From assembly GCF_034676725.1 (NCBI RefSeq), contig NZ_JAUCBR010000004.1, positions 3,066,001 through 3,130,000 on the forward strand: a stretch of DNA of 64,000 bases, given 5' to 3'. Positions within the stretch are counted from its first letter, which is position 1. Every line of letters begins with the position of its first letter. Positions 16,543-24,932 of the stretch are shown one piece after another. Position numbers and translations under genes: made by a program. Below the pieces are notes generated by a model, which saw nothing but the letters and a program-made list of their open reading frames with translations, was not told the origin of the DNA and made no database searches. This stretch comes from Denitromonas sp. (lineage in GTDB: Bacteria; Pseudomonadota; Gammaproteobacteria; Burkholderiales; Rhodocyclaceae).

Positions 16543-18063
16543 TCAGTTGTCGGGGGTCAGCAGCGACACGCCGAGGCGGGCGCGGCGCACCAGCCAGGGG
16601 CTGGGGCGATAGCGCGGGTCGCGGTAGAAGGCGTGCATGGCGTCGAGGATGTCGAGCACGGTGGCGGCGCCGAGCGTGTCGCCCAGCGCCAGCGGGCCTT
16701 GCGGATAGCCGAGGCCGAGCGTCACCGCGCGGTCGATGTCCTCGGGCCTGGCCACGCGTTGCTGGGCGATGTCGCAGCCGATGTTGACGATGCTGGCCAG
16801 CACGCGCTGGGCGACGAAGCCGGCGCTGTCGTTGATCAGCGTGACCGGCGTGCCGTCGGCGGCGAGCAGGCCGCGCGCGGCCTCCGCCATGGCACGGGTG
16901 GTCAGCGGCGTGCGCATCAGCGTGCGGCGGCGCGCCAGCGTGAGCGGGTCGAGCGCCAGCGTGCGCGCCGGGTCGAGGCCTTCGGCCAGCGCGGCGGTGG
17001 TGGCGTCTTCGCCCAGCGGCAGCACCAGGCACAGGGCCTCGGCGCTTGGGCGCTCGCCGGTCTCCAGCGGGGCGCCGAGCGTTGCCAGCAGCGCGGCGAC
17101 GCGCTCGGCCGCCGGGGCGTTGCGCCGGCTCAGCCACACCGGCGTGTCGCCCTTCGGCGGGGCTGCCGCTTCGTCCGGTTGCTCGGCCTTGCCATCGGTG
17201 TAGGTGTAGAAACCGCGCCCGCTCTTGTGCCCGAGCAGACCGGCGGCCAGGCGCTGGCGGGTGATCGGCGAGGGGCGGTAGCGCGGCTCCTGGTAGTACT
17301 GGTCGTAGATCGACTCCATCACCGGATGCGAGACGTCCAGCCCGGTGAGGTCGAGCAGTTCGAACGGCCCCATGCGAAAGCCGGCGGCCTCGCGCAGGAT
17401 GCGGTCGATGTCGGCCACGCCGGCAATGCCTTCGCCGAGGATGCGCAGCGCCTCGGTGCCGAAGGCGCGCCCGGCATGGTTCACGATGAAGCCCGGGGTG
17501 TCCTGAGCGCGCACCGGGGTGTGGCCCATGCGCCGGGCCAGCGCGGTCAGCGCCTCGCCGACCCAGGGCTCGGTGAGCGCGCCGTCGATGACCTCGACCA
17601 GCTTCATCAGCGGCACCGGGCTGAAGAAGTGGAAGCCGCCGACGCGGCCGGGCCGCCGGCAGCCGGCGGCGATGGCGGTGACCGACAGCGAGGAAGTGTT
17701 GGTGGCCAGCAGGCAGTGCGCGCCGACGATGTCTTCGAGCTGGGCGAACAGCGCGCGCTTGGCGTCGAGCCGTTCGACGATGGCCTCGACCACGAGATCG
17801 CAGCCGGCCAGCGCGTCGAGCGTGTCGGCGACGGCCAGGCGTGCGCTGGCTGCGGCGGCGGCCTCGGCGGTGAGCTTGCCCTTGTCGGCCAGCTTGGCCA
17901 GTGTTTGGCCGATGGCCTCGCGCGCCTCGGCGGCGGCCTCGGCGCGGGCGTCGTGCAGCAGCACGCGGATGCCGCCCTGGGCGGCGATCTGGGCAATACC
18001 GCGGCCCATCAGGCCGGTGCCGACGATGCCCAGGACGAGATCGTTGCGGGTGGTGTCGAGCAT
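16543..18063 (-). CDS. 3-hydroxyacyl-CoA dehydrogenase, PaaH/PaaC type
   Basis: NAD-dependent dehydrogenase of 506 residues oxidising (S)-3-hydroxyacyl-CoA. A Rossmann domain opens with LGIVGTGLMGRGIAQIAAQ, followed by the catalytic region GFHFFSPVPLMKLVEVI. Two successive C-terminal dehydrogenase domains follow (about residues 185-285 and 410-500), and this doubled layout is typical of PaaH/PaaC. A degenerate linker with no hydratase motif lies between them, so this is not a FadB-type fusion. Three bases separate it from the upstream hydratase stop. Confidence 0.9.
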   Translation of the reverse strand: MLDTTRNDLVLGIVGTGLMGRGIAQIAAQGGIRVLLHDARAEAAAEAREAIGQTLAKLADKGKLTAEAAAAASARLAVADTLDALAGCDLVVEAIVERLDAKRALFAQLEDIVGAHCLLATNTSSLSVTAIAAGCRRPGRVGGFHFFSPVPLMKLVEVIDGALTEPWVGEALTALARRMGHTPVRAQDTPGFIVNHAGRAFGTEALRILGEGIAGVADIDRILREAAGFRMGPFELLDLTGLDVSHPVMESIYDQYYQEPRYRPSPITRQRLAAGLLGHKSGRGFYTYTDGKAEQPDEAAAPPKGDTPVWLSRRNAPAAERVAALLATLGAPLETGERPSAEALCLVLPLGEDATTAALAEGLDPARTLALDPLTLARRRTLMRTPLTTRAMAEAARGLLAADGTPVTLINDSAGFVAQRVLASIVNIGCDIAQQRVARPEDIDRAVTLGLGYPQGPLALGDTLGAATVLDILDAMHAFYRDPRYRPSPWLVRRARLGVSLLTPDN

Positions 18064-18066
18064 GGG

Positions 18067-18840
18067 TCAGCGTCCGTGGTAGGTGGCGGGGCGTTTGTCG
18101 AGGAAGGCACGCATGCCTTCTTTCTGGTCGTCGCTGGCGAACAGCAGCTGGAAGGCCTTGCGTTCGAGCGCCAGCGCGCTGTCGAGCGAGGCGTCCTGGC
18201 CGGCCAGCACGACTTCCTTGATCTGGCGCACGGCCAGCGGCGGCAGCGCGGCGATCTCGGCGGCCAGGGCCAGGGCGCGTTCCTGCACCTGGTCGTCGGC
18301 CACCACCTCGCTGGCCAGGCCCATGGAGAGCGCCTCGCGTGCACTCACCGGCTGGCCGGTGAGCACCATCTTCATGGCCTGGAACTTGCCCACCGCGCGG
18401 GTCAGGCGCTGGGTGCCGCCGGCGCCGGGCATGACGCCGACGCGCACCTCGGGTTGGCCGAAGGCGGCGCCTTCGCCGGCGACGATGATGTCGGCGTGCA
18501 TGGCCAGTTCGCAGCCGCCACCCAGGGCCAGCCCGTTGACCGCGGCGATGACCGGCACCGGGCAGTCGGCGATGGCCTGCCACAGGCGGTGGGTGTTGCG
18601 CAGCATCATGTCGACCGCGCTGCGCTCGGCCAGGTCGCGCAGGTCGGCGCCGGCGGCGAAGATGCGCTCGGAGCCGGCGAGCACGATGCAGCGCACCTCG
18701 GCGTCGTTGCCCAGCGCGGTGAATTGCTCGGCGAGCTGCTGGCGCAGTGACGGGTTCAGCGCGTTGCGGGCCTCGGGGCGGTTGAGCCGCAGGCGGGCCA
18801 CGCCCGGGCAGGGGCGGTCGGTCAGGAGTTCGTCGCTCAT
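18067..18840 (-). CDS. Enoyl-CoA hydratase, PaaF-like
   Basis: Crotonase of 257 residues that hydrates a trans-2-enoyl-CoA. Both catalytic glutamates are present, in LGGGCELAMHAD and FGQPEVRVGVMPGAGGTQ, and the oxyanion loop is FAAGADLRDLAE. Overall it closely resembles PaaF. It is the first gene of the leftward operon. The ATG at 18840 is preceded by AGGAA and by a palindromic operator that ends 20 bases upstream, so its expression is likely controlled by the divergent IclR protein. Confidence 0.9.
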   Translation of the reverse strand: MSDELLTDRPCPGVARLRLNRPEARNALNPSLRQQLAEQFTALGNDAEVRCIVLAGSERIFAAGADLRDLAERSAVDMMLRNTHRLWQAIADCPVPVIAAVNGLALGGGCELAMHADIIVAGEGAAFGQPEVRVGVMPGAGGTQRLTRAVGKFQAMKMVLTGQPVSAREALSMGLASEVVADDQVQERALALAAEIAALPPLAVRQIKEVVLAGQDASLDSALALERKAFQLLFASDDQKEGMRAFLDKRPATYHGR

Positions 18841-18859
18841 CTGGATTCCTGTTTTGTGG

Positions 18860-18872
18860 TTCGCATAGCGAA
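18860..18872. promoter_or_regulatory. Palindromic operator, probable IclR-family site
   Basis: TTCGC-ATA-GCGAA is a perfect 5-bp inverted repeat with a 3-base centre. It lies just before the ribosome-binding site of the leftward hydratase gene and downstream of its proposed promoter. That position suits repression by blocking transcription. Confidence 0.6.
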
Positions 18873-18903
18873 ATAACAGTTCGCAAAAAATATTTCTGCG
18901 CAG

Positions 18904-18932
18904 ACCTTATCGCTTAAACCCCGGGATGTAAA
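18904..18932 (-). promoter_or_regulatory. Candidate sigma-70 promoter of the leftward beta-oxidation operon
   Basis: On the - strand, TTTACA (18932-18927) and TAAGGT (18909-18904) are separated by 17 bases. The -35 box is good and the -10 box weak. A GTTT-CGC-AAAC inverted repeat lies directly upstream at 18935-18945, and the perfect palindrome lies downstream. Confidence 0.4.
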
Positions 18933-19037
18933 CCGTTTCGCAAACACCCACAGGTGACAAGCAAAAGGCAGTCAATATATGCAAGCCAGATGCGAATCGG
19001 GGAAAATGGCAGGCGGCGTGCGGGAAAAACCCTGGGT

Positions 19038-19053
19038 GTTCCGCAGAGCGAAC
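19038..19053. promoter_or_regulatory. Second imperfect operator near the iclR-type promoter
   Basis: GTTCCGCAGAGCGAAC has GTTC/GAAC arms and resembles the site at 18859-18873 apart from one extra base and one substitution. TTGACG at 19072-19077, 18 bases further, is a possible -35 element of the rightward unit, with only a poor -10 (CAACGA) after 17 bases. Confidence 0.45.
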
Positions 19054-19158
19054 TAGTGTTTCAAAAAAACGTTGACGCATTTGTTTTTCGTGTGCAACGA
19101 TGGCGTCGCCTTCACCGGCGGCAATCCATCCGAACCGATGAAGTGGAGGTAAGAGGAC

Positions 19159-19968
19159 ATGGCAATGGACAAGGAAATCCGGATGTTTGGCGACGACGAG
19201 GAGAGCAAGGACCGTCAGTTCGTCAATGCGCTGGCGCGGGGGCTGGAGATCCTGCGCTGCTTCCGTCCGGGCGAGACCTATCTGACCAACGCCGAGCTGG
19301 CCAGCCGCACCGGCATTCCCAAGCCGACGGTGTCGCGGCTGACCCACACGCTGACCCGGCTGGGCTACCTGGCCTACTCGGACAGCCAGGGCCAGTACCG
19401 CCTGGCCTCCGGCGTGCTGGCGCTGGGCTACTCGATGCTGGCGAATCTGGACGTGCGCGACATCGCCCGGCCGGCGATGCATGAGCTGGCCGAGTATTCG
19501 CGCGCTTCGGTGTCGATCGGCGTGCGCGACCGGCTGAGCATGGTGTACGTCGAGACCTGTCGCAGCAGCGCGCGCGTCACCCTGCAGCTGACGGTGGGCT
19601 CGCGCATCCCGATCGCCACCACGTCGATGGGCAAGGCGCTGATGTGCGCGCTGCCGGCGCACGAATTCGATTTCCTGATGGACCACATCCGCCTCGCCGA
19701 CGAGGAGAACTGGCCGCACATCAAGCTGGGCATCGAACAGGCCCAGCGCGACTACGCCGAGCGCGGTTTCTGCATGGCGCTGGGCGAGTGGCACAGCGAC
19801 ATCCATTCGGTCGGCGTCCCGCTGCTCGGCATCGAGCGCGAGAAAGCCATGGCCTTCAATTGCGGCGGCCCCAGCTACGTGCTGTCGCGCGAAAAACTCG
19901 AGAGCGATCTCGGCCCGCGTCTGGTCCAGCTTGTGCGCAAGGTGGAGACGGACATGGGCCGGGTCTGA
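19159..19968 (+). CDS. IclR-family transcriptional regulator
   Basis: Regulator of 269 residues. An N-terminal winged HTH (TNAELASRTGIPKPTVSRLT near residues 45-65) is followed by the IclR effector domain, with SIGVRDRLSMVYVETCRSS and the later GCGG-like FNCGGPSYVLSREKL. A GGAGG lies 10 bases upstream of ATG 19159. It stands between the two catabolic units and is the first gene of the rightward one, 26 bases from the acyl-CoA dehydrogenase. It most likely represses or activates both units in response to the substrate or an acyl-CoA intermediate. The ligand is not predictable. Confidence 0.9.
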   Translation: MAMDKEIRMFGDDEESKDRQFVNALARGLEILRCFRPGETYLTNAELASRTGIPKPTVSRLTHTLTRLGYLAYSDSQGQYRLASGVLALGYSMLANLDVRDIARPAMHELAEYSRASVSIGVRDRLSMVYVETCRSSARVTLQLTVGSRIPIATTSMGKALMCALPAHEFDFLMDHIRLADEENWPHIKLGIEQAQRDYAERGFCMALGEWHSDIHSVGVPLLGIEREKAMAFNCGGPSYVLSREKLESDLGPRLVQLVRKVETDMGRV

Positions 19969-19994
19969 GAACACCTAACCCCGTTGAGGAAACC

Positions 19995-21149
19995 ATGATC
20001 CGAGATCCCGAAACCCTGAACCTGCTGCTGGACAGCGTCTCCCGCTTCGTGCGCGAGCGCCTGGTGCCGAACGAGCCGCTGGTGGCCGAAACCGACGAGA
20101 TCCCCGCCGACATCGTCGACGAGATGCGCGAACTGGGCCTGTTCGGGTTGTCGATCCCGGAGCAGTACGGCGGCCTCGCCCTGACCATGGAAGAAGAAGT
20201 GCGCGTGGCCTTCGAGATCGCCCGCACCTCGCCCGCCTTCCGTTCGCTGATCGGCACCAACAACGGCATCGGCTCGCAGGGCATCGTCATCGATGGCACC
20301 GAGGCGCAGAAGCAGCATTACCTGCCGCGCCTGGCGGCCGGCGAGATCATCGGCTCCTTCGCGCTGACCGAACCCGGCTCGGGCTCGGATGCCGCCTCGC
20401 TGCGCACCTCCGCCGTGCGCGACGGCGACCACTATGTGCTCAACGGCACCAAGCGCTTCATCACCAATGCGCCCGAGGCCAGCATCTTCACCGTCATGGC
20501 GCGCACCGACCCGACCAAGAAGGGCGCCGGCGCCATCTCCGCCTTCATCGTCGAGGCCGGCACGCCGGGCCTGTCGCTGGGCAAGATCGACAAAAAAATG
20601 GGGCAGAAGGGCGCCCATACCTGCGACGTGATTTTCGATAACTGCCGCGTGCCGGCGGCGAACATCATCGGCGGCAAGGAAGGCGTGGGCTTCAAGACCG
20701 CCATGAAGGTGCTCGACAAGGGGCGGCTGCACATTGCCGCGGTGTGTGTCGGCGCGGCCGAGCGCATGCTCGACGATGCCCTGGCCTACGCCATGGAGCG
20801 CGAGCAGTTCGGCAAGCCGATTGCCGAGTTCCAGCTGATCCAGGCGATGCTCGCCGACAGCAAGGCCGAGATCTACGCCGCGCGCTCGATGGTGCTCGAT
20901 GCCGCGCGTCGCCGCGACGCCGGCGAGGACATTTCCACCGAGGCCTCGTGCTGCAAGCTCTTCGCCTCCGAAATGTGCGGCCGCGTGGCCGATCGCAGCG
21001 TGCAGATCCACGGCGGCGCCGGCTACATCTCGGAATACGCCGCCGAGCGCTTCTTCCGCGACGTGCGCCTGTTCCGCATCTACGAGGGCACCACGCAGAT
21101 TCAGCAACTGGTGATCGCCCGCAACATGATCAAGGCGGCGGCCGCCTGA
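19995..21149 (+). CDS. Acyl-CoA dehydrogenase
   Basis: FAD-dependent dehydrogenase of 384 residues forming a trans-2-enoyl-CoA and passing electrons to ETF. Family marks are GSFALTEPGSGSDAASLRT, the C-terminal RSVQIHGGAGY and the catalytic base Glu364 in RIYEGTTQIQ. The Glu position is that of short/medium-chain and glutaryl-type enzymes. No glutaryl-CoA decarboxylation motif was recognised. A GAGGA precedes the ATG. Its neighbours are the synthetase, the hydratase operon and the dedicated ETF genes, so it is the first oxidation step of this module. Confidence 0.9.
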   Translation: MIRDPETLNLLLDSVSRFVRERLVPNEPLVAETDEIPADIVDEMRELGLFGLSIPEQYGGLALTMEEEVRVAFEIARTSPAFRSLIGTNNGIGSQGIVIDGTEAQKQHYLPRLAAGEIIGSFALTEPGSGSDAASLRTSAVRDGDHYVLNGTKRFITNAPEASIFTVMARTDPTKKGAGAISAFIVEAGTPGLSLGKIDKKMGQKGAHTCDVIFDNCRVPAANIIGGKEGVGFKTAMKVLDKGRLHIAAVCVGAAERMLDDALAYAMEREQFGKPIAEFQLIQAMLADSKAEIYAARSMVLDAARRRDAGEDISTEASCCKLFASEMCGRVADRSVQIHGGAGYISEYAAERFFRDVRLFRIYEGTTQIQQLVIARNMIKAAAA

Positions 21150-22723
21150 TGGATGCGACGATGAACGCGCTGCTGGCCTCGCTGCCGCAGCGCCTGAGCG
21201 ATATTCCCGCGCGCTGGGCCGCCCAGGCGCCCGAGGCGCCGGCGATCTCGCAGGGCGGCGTGGCGTGGTCGTGGCGCGAGCTGGCGCGGGCGGTCGACGA
21301 CGGCGTGGCGCTGCTGCAAGGCCTCGCGGTGCGCCCGGGCGACCGGGTGATGATCGTCGGCGAGAACTGCGCGGCGCAGATCGCGCTGATCTTTGCCGCG
21401 GCGCGGCTCGATGCCTGGTCGGTGAATGTGAACGCGCGGCTGTCGCCGGGCGAGGTCGACGCCATCCGCGAACACTGCGGTGCGCGGCGGGCGATCTACA
21501 CGGTGGCGGTGTCGCCCGACGCGGCGGCGCATGCCGACCGGCATGGCGCCGAGCGCACGGCCCAGCCGCTGCTCGGCGAGCTGGCGCTGGGCGCGCTGAA
21601 CACTGCCTGCGATCCCGAGCCGGTCGCGGCCTCGGGTGCCGATCAGGTGGCGGCGCTGGTGTACACCACCGGCACCACCGGCCATCCCAAGGGCGTGATG
21701 CTGACGCATCGCAACCTGCTGTTCATCGCCGCGGTGTCGAGCCGGCTGCGCCAGCTGAGTCCGGCGGACCGGGTGTATGGCGTGCTGCCGATCTCGCATG
21801 TGTATGGCCTGGCCTCGGTGATGCTCGGCACGCTGTATGCCGGCGCCGCCCTGCATGTGGTGCCGCGCTATGCCCCGCAGGCGCTGATCGACGCGCTCGA
21901 CAGCGAAGGCATCACGGTGCTGCAGGGCGTGCCGGCGATGTATGCGCGTCTGCTCGAAGCGGCGCGCGGCGCCTGGTCGCCGGCGCGCACGCGGCTGCGC
22001 TTCTTGTACGCCGGCGGTTCGCCGCTCGATCCGACGCTGAAGGCCGAGGTCGAGCAGGTGTTCGGCCAGACGCTGCACAACGGTTACGGCATGACCGAAA
22101 GCTCGCCGACCATCAGCCAGACCCGCGTCGAATCGCCGCGCCGCGACACCTCGGTGGGGCCGGCGATCCCCGGCATCGAGTTGCGCATCGTCGATGGCGA
22201 GGGCATGGATGTGCCCGAGGGGCAGCCCGGCGAGCTGTGGGTGCGCGGGCCGAACGTGATGAAGGGCTACTACCGCGAGCCGGAACTGACCGCCGACACC
22301 ATGCGGCCGGGCGGCTGGCTCAACACCGGCGACGTGGCGCGGCGCGACCCCGACGGGGCGCTGTTCATCGTCGGGCGCACCAAGGAATTGATCATCCGCT
22401 CGGGTTTCAACGTCTATCCGGTCGAGGTCGAGGCCGCGTTGAACTCGCATCCGGCGGTGTCGCAGTCGGCGGTGGTGGGGCGCACGGTGGCCGACGGCAA
22501 CGAGGAGGTGGTGGCCTTCGTCGAGTCCGACCCGTCGCGCACGCTCGATCTGGCCGAGCTGCAGCGTTACCTGGCCGAGCGGCTGTCGCCCTACAAGTGC
22601 CCGTCGCAGATCGTGGTGATGCAGGCCATGCCGGCGGCGGCCACCGGCAAGGTGTTGAAGGGCCTGCTCAAGCAGCAGGCGCAGGAGATGGTCCCGTCGT
22701 CGCAGGCGAAGGGTGGCAAGTGA
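21149..22723 (+). CDS. AMP-forming acyl-CoA synthetase of unknown substrate
   Basis: ANL-superfamily ligase of 524 residues. The P-loop is LVYTTGTTGHPKGVMLTHRN near residue 170, followed by GYGMTESSPTISQ, the hinge motif WLNTGDVARRDPDG, GRTKELIIRSGFNVYPVEVE and the catalytic Lys in AATGKVLKG. It would activate the acid brought in by the adjacent ABC importer. ATG at 21149 overlaps the dehydrogenase stop by one base (TGATG); Met at 21161 is an alternative. It is only distantly similar to the ligase at 6761-8284, consistent with a different substrate. Confidence 0.85.
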   Translation: MDATMNALLASLPQRLSDIPARWAAQAPEAPAISQGGVAWSWRELARAVDDGVALLQGLAVRPGDRVMIVGENCAAQIALIFAAARLDAWSVNVNARLSPGEVDAIREHCGARRAIYTVAVSPDAAAHADRHGAERTAQPLLGELALGALNTACDPEPVAASGADQVAALVYTTGTTGHPKGVMLTHRNLLFIAAVSSRLRQLSPADRVYGVLPISHVYGLASVMLGTLYAGAALHVVPRYAPQALIDALDSEGITVLQGVPAMYARLLEAARGAWSPARTRLRFLYAGGSPLDPTLKAEVEQVFGQTLHNGYGMTESSPTISQTRVESPRRDTSVGPAIPGIELRIVDGEGMDVPEGQPGELWVRGPNVMKGYYREPELTADTMRPGGWLNTGDVARRDPDGALFIVGRTKELIIRSGFNVYPVEVEAALNSHPAVSQSAVVGRTVADGNEEVVAFVESDPSRTLDLAELQRYLAERLSPYKCPSQIVVMQAMPAAATGKVLKGLLKQQAQEMVPSSQAKGGK

Positions 22724-22767
22724 GGCAATGACGGCGCCGGGCGCAGGCCCGACGCGTCGCTGAAAGA

Positions 22768-22784
22768 GGTTCCAGTTCGGAACC
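22768..22784. promoter_or_regulatory. Inverted repeat between the synthetase and importer genes
   Basis: GGTTCC-AGTTC-GGAACC is a perfect 6-bp inverted repeat, 42 to 26 bases before the binding-protein gene. No T-run follows. It may be an mRNA hairpin that sets the high expression usual for binding proteins, or a further IclR-type site, since its GTTCC/GGAAC arms resemble the site at 19038. Confidence 0.45.
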
Positions 22785-22809
22785 CGGATAAGACTGGAGG
22801 ATTGAGACA

Positions 22810-23976
22810 ATGAATCGAATCTGCAGCAAGATCGGAGTGGTAGCGGCAGCCCTGTCGCTGCACGCGGGTGGTGCCTTCGCCGACGAGATCCTGGTGGGGG
22901 CGGAGATCCCGCTGACCGGCTCGCTGGCGCGCGTCGGCGCCGGCATGCACGAAGGCATCTCGGTGGCGGTCGAGGTCTTCAACAAGACCAACGGCAAGCA
23001 CACCATCAAGATCGTCACCGCCGACGACGAATCGGCGCCGGCCAAGGCCATCGCGGCGGTCGAGAAACTGGCCGGCGACGGCGTGGTGGCGATCACCGGC
23101 GGCTACGGCTCGAACAACATCGGGCCGGCCTCCGACGCGGCGAACAAGCTGGGCCTGCCCTACATCACCTCCGGTGGCGTGGCCGAGAACCTGACCGAGC
23201 GCGGCTACAAGACCTTCTTCCGCATCAACAACACCGCCGGCTACCAGAAGGCCATGGTCGGCCTGCTCGAGACCATGAAGGTCAAGTCGGCCTCGGTGGT
23301 CTATTCGACCAAGGAAGCCACCGCCGACCTGGCCAAGGACGTGGAGAAGGAGCTGGCGGCCAAGGGCGTGGCGGTGACGCTGCACGCCTTCGACCCGGCG
23401 ATCACCGACTTCAAGCCGATCATCAACAAGGTGCGCCTGCAGGACAAGCCGGAAGTGATCGTGATGGTCGGCTACGAGAACGACTATGTCGGCATCCTGC
23501 GTGCCGCCAAGGTGCTCAAGCCCACCGTCAAGGCGATGGTCGGCGTGTGGTCGCTGGCGACGCCGAAGATGGCCAGCGACTTCCCCGACTTGATGCCCGC
23601 GGTGTATGGCACGGCGCTGCTGCCGTTCCCCGCCGAGTTCCAGAGCGAGGAGGGCAAGCGCTTCGCCGATACCTACATGAAGCTCTACAACAAGGCGCCG
23701 GACTACCTCGGCCAGTTCGGCTACGTGCAGTCGATGATCCTCTTCGAGGCCATCGCGCGGGCCGCCGACGCCGGCACGCTGAAGAAGGGCGGCATCGCCC
23801 AGGAACTGGCCAAAACCGACCGTCAGACGCTGATCGGCCGCGTGCAGTTCAGCGACAAGGGGGACAACCTCAACTTCGTCCATCGCATGGGGCAGCACCA
23901 GGACGGCAAGATCGCCATCGTGTGGCCGGACGACGCGGCCACCGCCAAGATGAACTTCCCCGGCGTGCCCTGGTAA
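22810..23976 (+). CDS. HAAT-family ABC transporter substrate-binding protein
   Basis: Periplasmic binding protein of 388 residues, of the LivK/type I fold. A signal peptide is cleaved after AGGAFA, and the mature part begins DEILVGAEIPLTGSLARVGA, the usual opening of branched-chain amino acid and aromatic-acid binders. Conserved blocks include DDESAPAKAIAAVEKL and GGYGSNNIGPASDAA. A strong GGAGG precedes the ATG. Linked acyl-CoA genes favour an organic acid over leucine as ligand. Confidence 0.88.
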   Translation: MNRICSKIGVVAAALSLHAGGAFADEILVGAEIPLTGSLARVGAGMHEGISVAVEVFNKTNGKHTIKIVTADDESAPAKAIAAVEKLAGDGVVAITGGYGSNNIGPASDAANKLGLPYITSGGVAENLTERGYKTFFRINNTAGYQKAMVGLLETMKVKSASVVYSTKEATADLAKDVEKELAAKGVAVTLHAFDPAITDFKPIINKVRLQDKPEVIVMVGYENDYVGILRAAKVLKPTVKAMVGVWSLATPKMASDFPDLMPAVYGTALLPFPAEFQSEEGKRFADTYMKLYNKAPDYLGQFGYVQSMILFEAIARAADAGTLKKGGIAQELAKTDRQTLIGRVQFSDKGDNLNFVHRMGQHQDGKIAIVWPDDAATAKMNFPGVPW

Positions 23977-24059
23977 GTCCGTTCGTTTCATCGTGCAGGC
24001 GGCGCCCGTGACGTCGCGGCCCGCCTGCACCCACAGAATTTCTTGGAGCTCGTCCCCCC

Positions 24060-24932
24060 ATGTCCGAACTCATCATGCAGGCGCTCTATTCCGGGGTGCT
24101 GCAGGGCGGTTCATACGCCCTGATCGCCCTCGGTCTGGCGCTGGTTTTCGGGACCATGAAGGTGATCAACCTGGCGCACGGAGAACTCGTGCTGCTGGCC
24201 GCCTACATGGCCTACACGGTCGAATCCCGCTTCGGCCTCAGTCCGGTGTTCGCCATTCCGGTGGCGCTGGTGCTGGTGTGCATCAGCGCGGTGCTGGTCT
24301 ATTTCCTGGTCAGCCTGATCCGCAAGGACCGCGAACTCAACTCGCTGATTCTCACCTACGGCATCGGCATCATCCTGACCAACGCGGTGCTGCTCATCTG
24401 GTCGGCCGACGTACGATCCACCTCGTCTGCCTGGATGCAGGACGCCCTGGTGTTCGGGCCCTTCTACAGCATGCGCAGCGAAGTGCTGTTCTTCGTCGTC
24501 GCGGTGGTGCTGATGGGCGGCCTGTGGTGGTGGCTGTCCAAGAGCTGGTACGGCCGCGCGGTGCGCGCCGTGTCGAGCAACCGCGACGCCGCCAAGCTGA
24601 TGGGCATCAACCCGCGCAGCACCGAGATTGTCTCCTTCATCGTGGCGGGCATCCTGGCGTCCTTCGCCGGGGTGGCGATCTTCAGTTACGGCGTGATCCA
24701 GCCGGCCTTCGGCCATGTGCTGACGGTCAAGGCCTTCATCATCACCGTGCTGGCCGGCATCGGCTCGATTCCGGGGGTGATGGTCGGCGCGCTGCTGCTC
24801 GGTGTTGCCGAAGCGCTCACCGTGACGCTGGCCAGTTCGGCCCTGCAGGAGCTGGTTGGCATGAGCCTCTTCCTGCTGGTCCTGTTCGTCATGCCGAACG
24901 GGCTGTTCGGTGCAGCCGGGAGGCGAGGATGA
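24060..24932 (+). CDS. HAAT-family ABC permease, LivH type
   Basis: Inner-membrane permease of 290 residues with about eight hydrophobic segments. Family marks are GVLQGGSYALIALGLALVFG near the N-terminus, MKVINLAHGELVLLAAYMAY, and the ATPase-contacting loop SSNRDAAKLMGINPRSTE near residue 180. It pairs with the LivM-type permease, whose start overlaps its stop by four bases. Confidence 0.9.
   Translation: MSELIMQALYSGVLQGGSYALIALGLALVFGTMKVINLAHGELVLLAAYMAYTVESRFGLSPVFAIPVALVLVCISAVLVYFLVSLIRKDRELNSLILTYGIGIILTNAVLLIWSADVRSTSSAWMQDALVFGPFYSMRSEVLFFVVAVVLMGGLWWWLSKSWYGRAVRAVSSNRDAAKLMGINPRSTEIVSFIVAGILASFAGVAIFSYGVIQPAFGHVLTVKAFIITVLAGIGSIPGVMVGALLLGVAEALTVTLASSALQELVGMSLFLLVLFVMPNGLFGAAGRRG

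Larger units (their letters stand above)
18841..19158. promoter_or_regulatory. Shared control region of two divergent units
   Basis: This 318-base gap between the hydratase and iclR-type genes is AT-richer than its surroundings and holds no gene. Repeated TTCGC/GCGAA half-sites occur at 18860, 18868, 18880, 18937 and 19048. IclR-family proteins commonly bind such short palindromes between themselves and their target operons. Individual promoter and operator candidates are listed separately. Confidence 0.7.

Noticed and set aside
14073..18750. Long + strand frames over the leftward beta-oxidation genes
   Set aside because: They are complements of five well-supported enzymes and have the repetitive composition typical of such shadows.
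19007..19022. A sigma-54-like TGGC...GTGC promoter before the iclR-type gene
   Set aside because: The -12 element has G in place of the first T of TTGC and no enhancer-binding regulator is nearby; such matches are frequent in GC-rich DNA.
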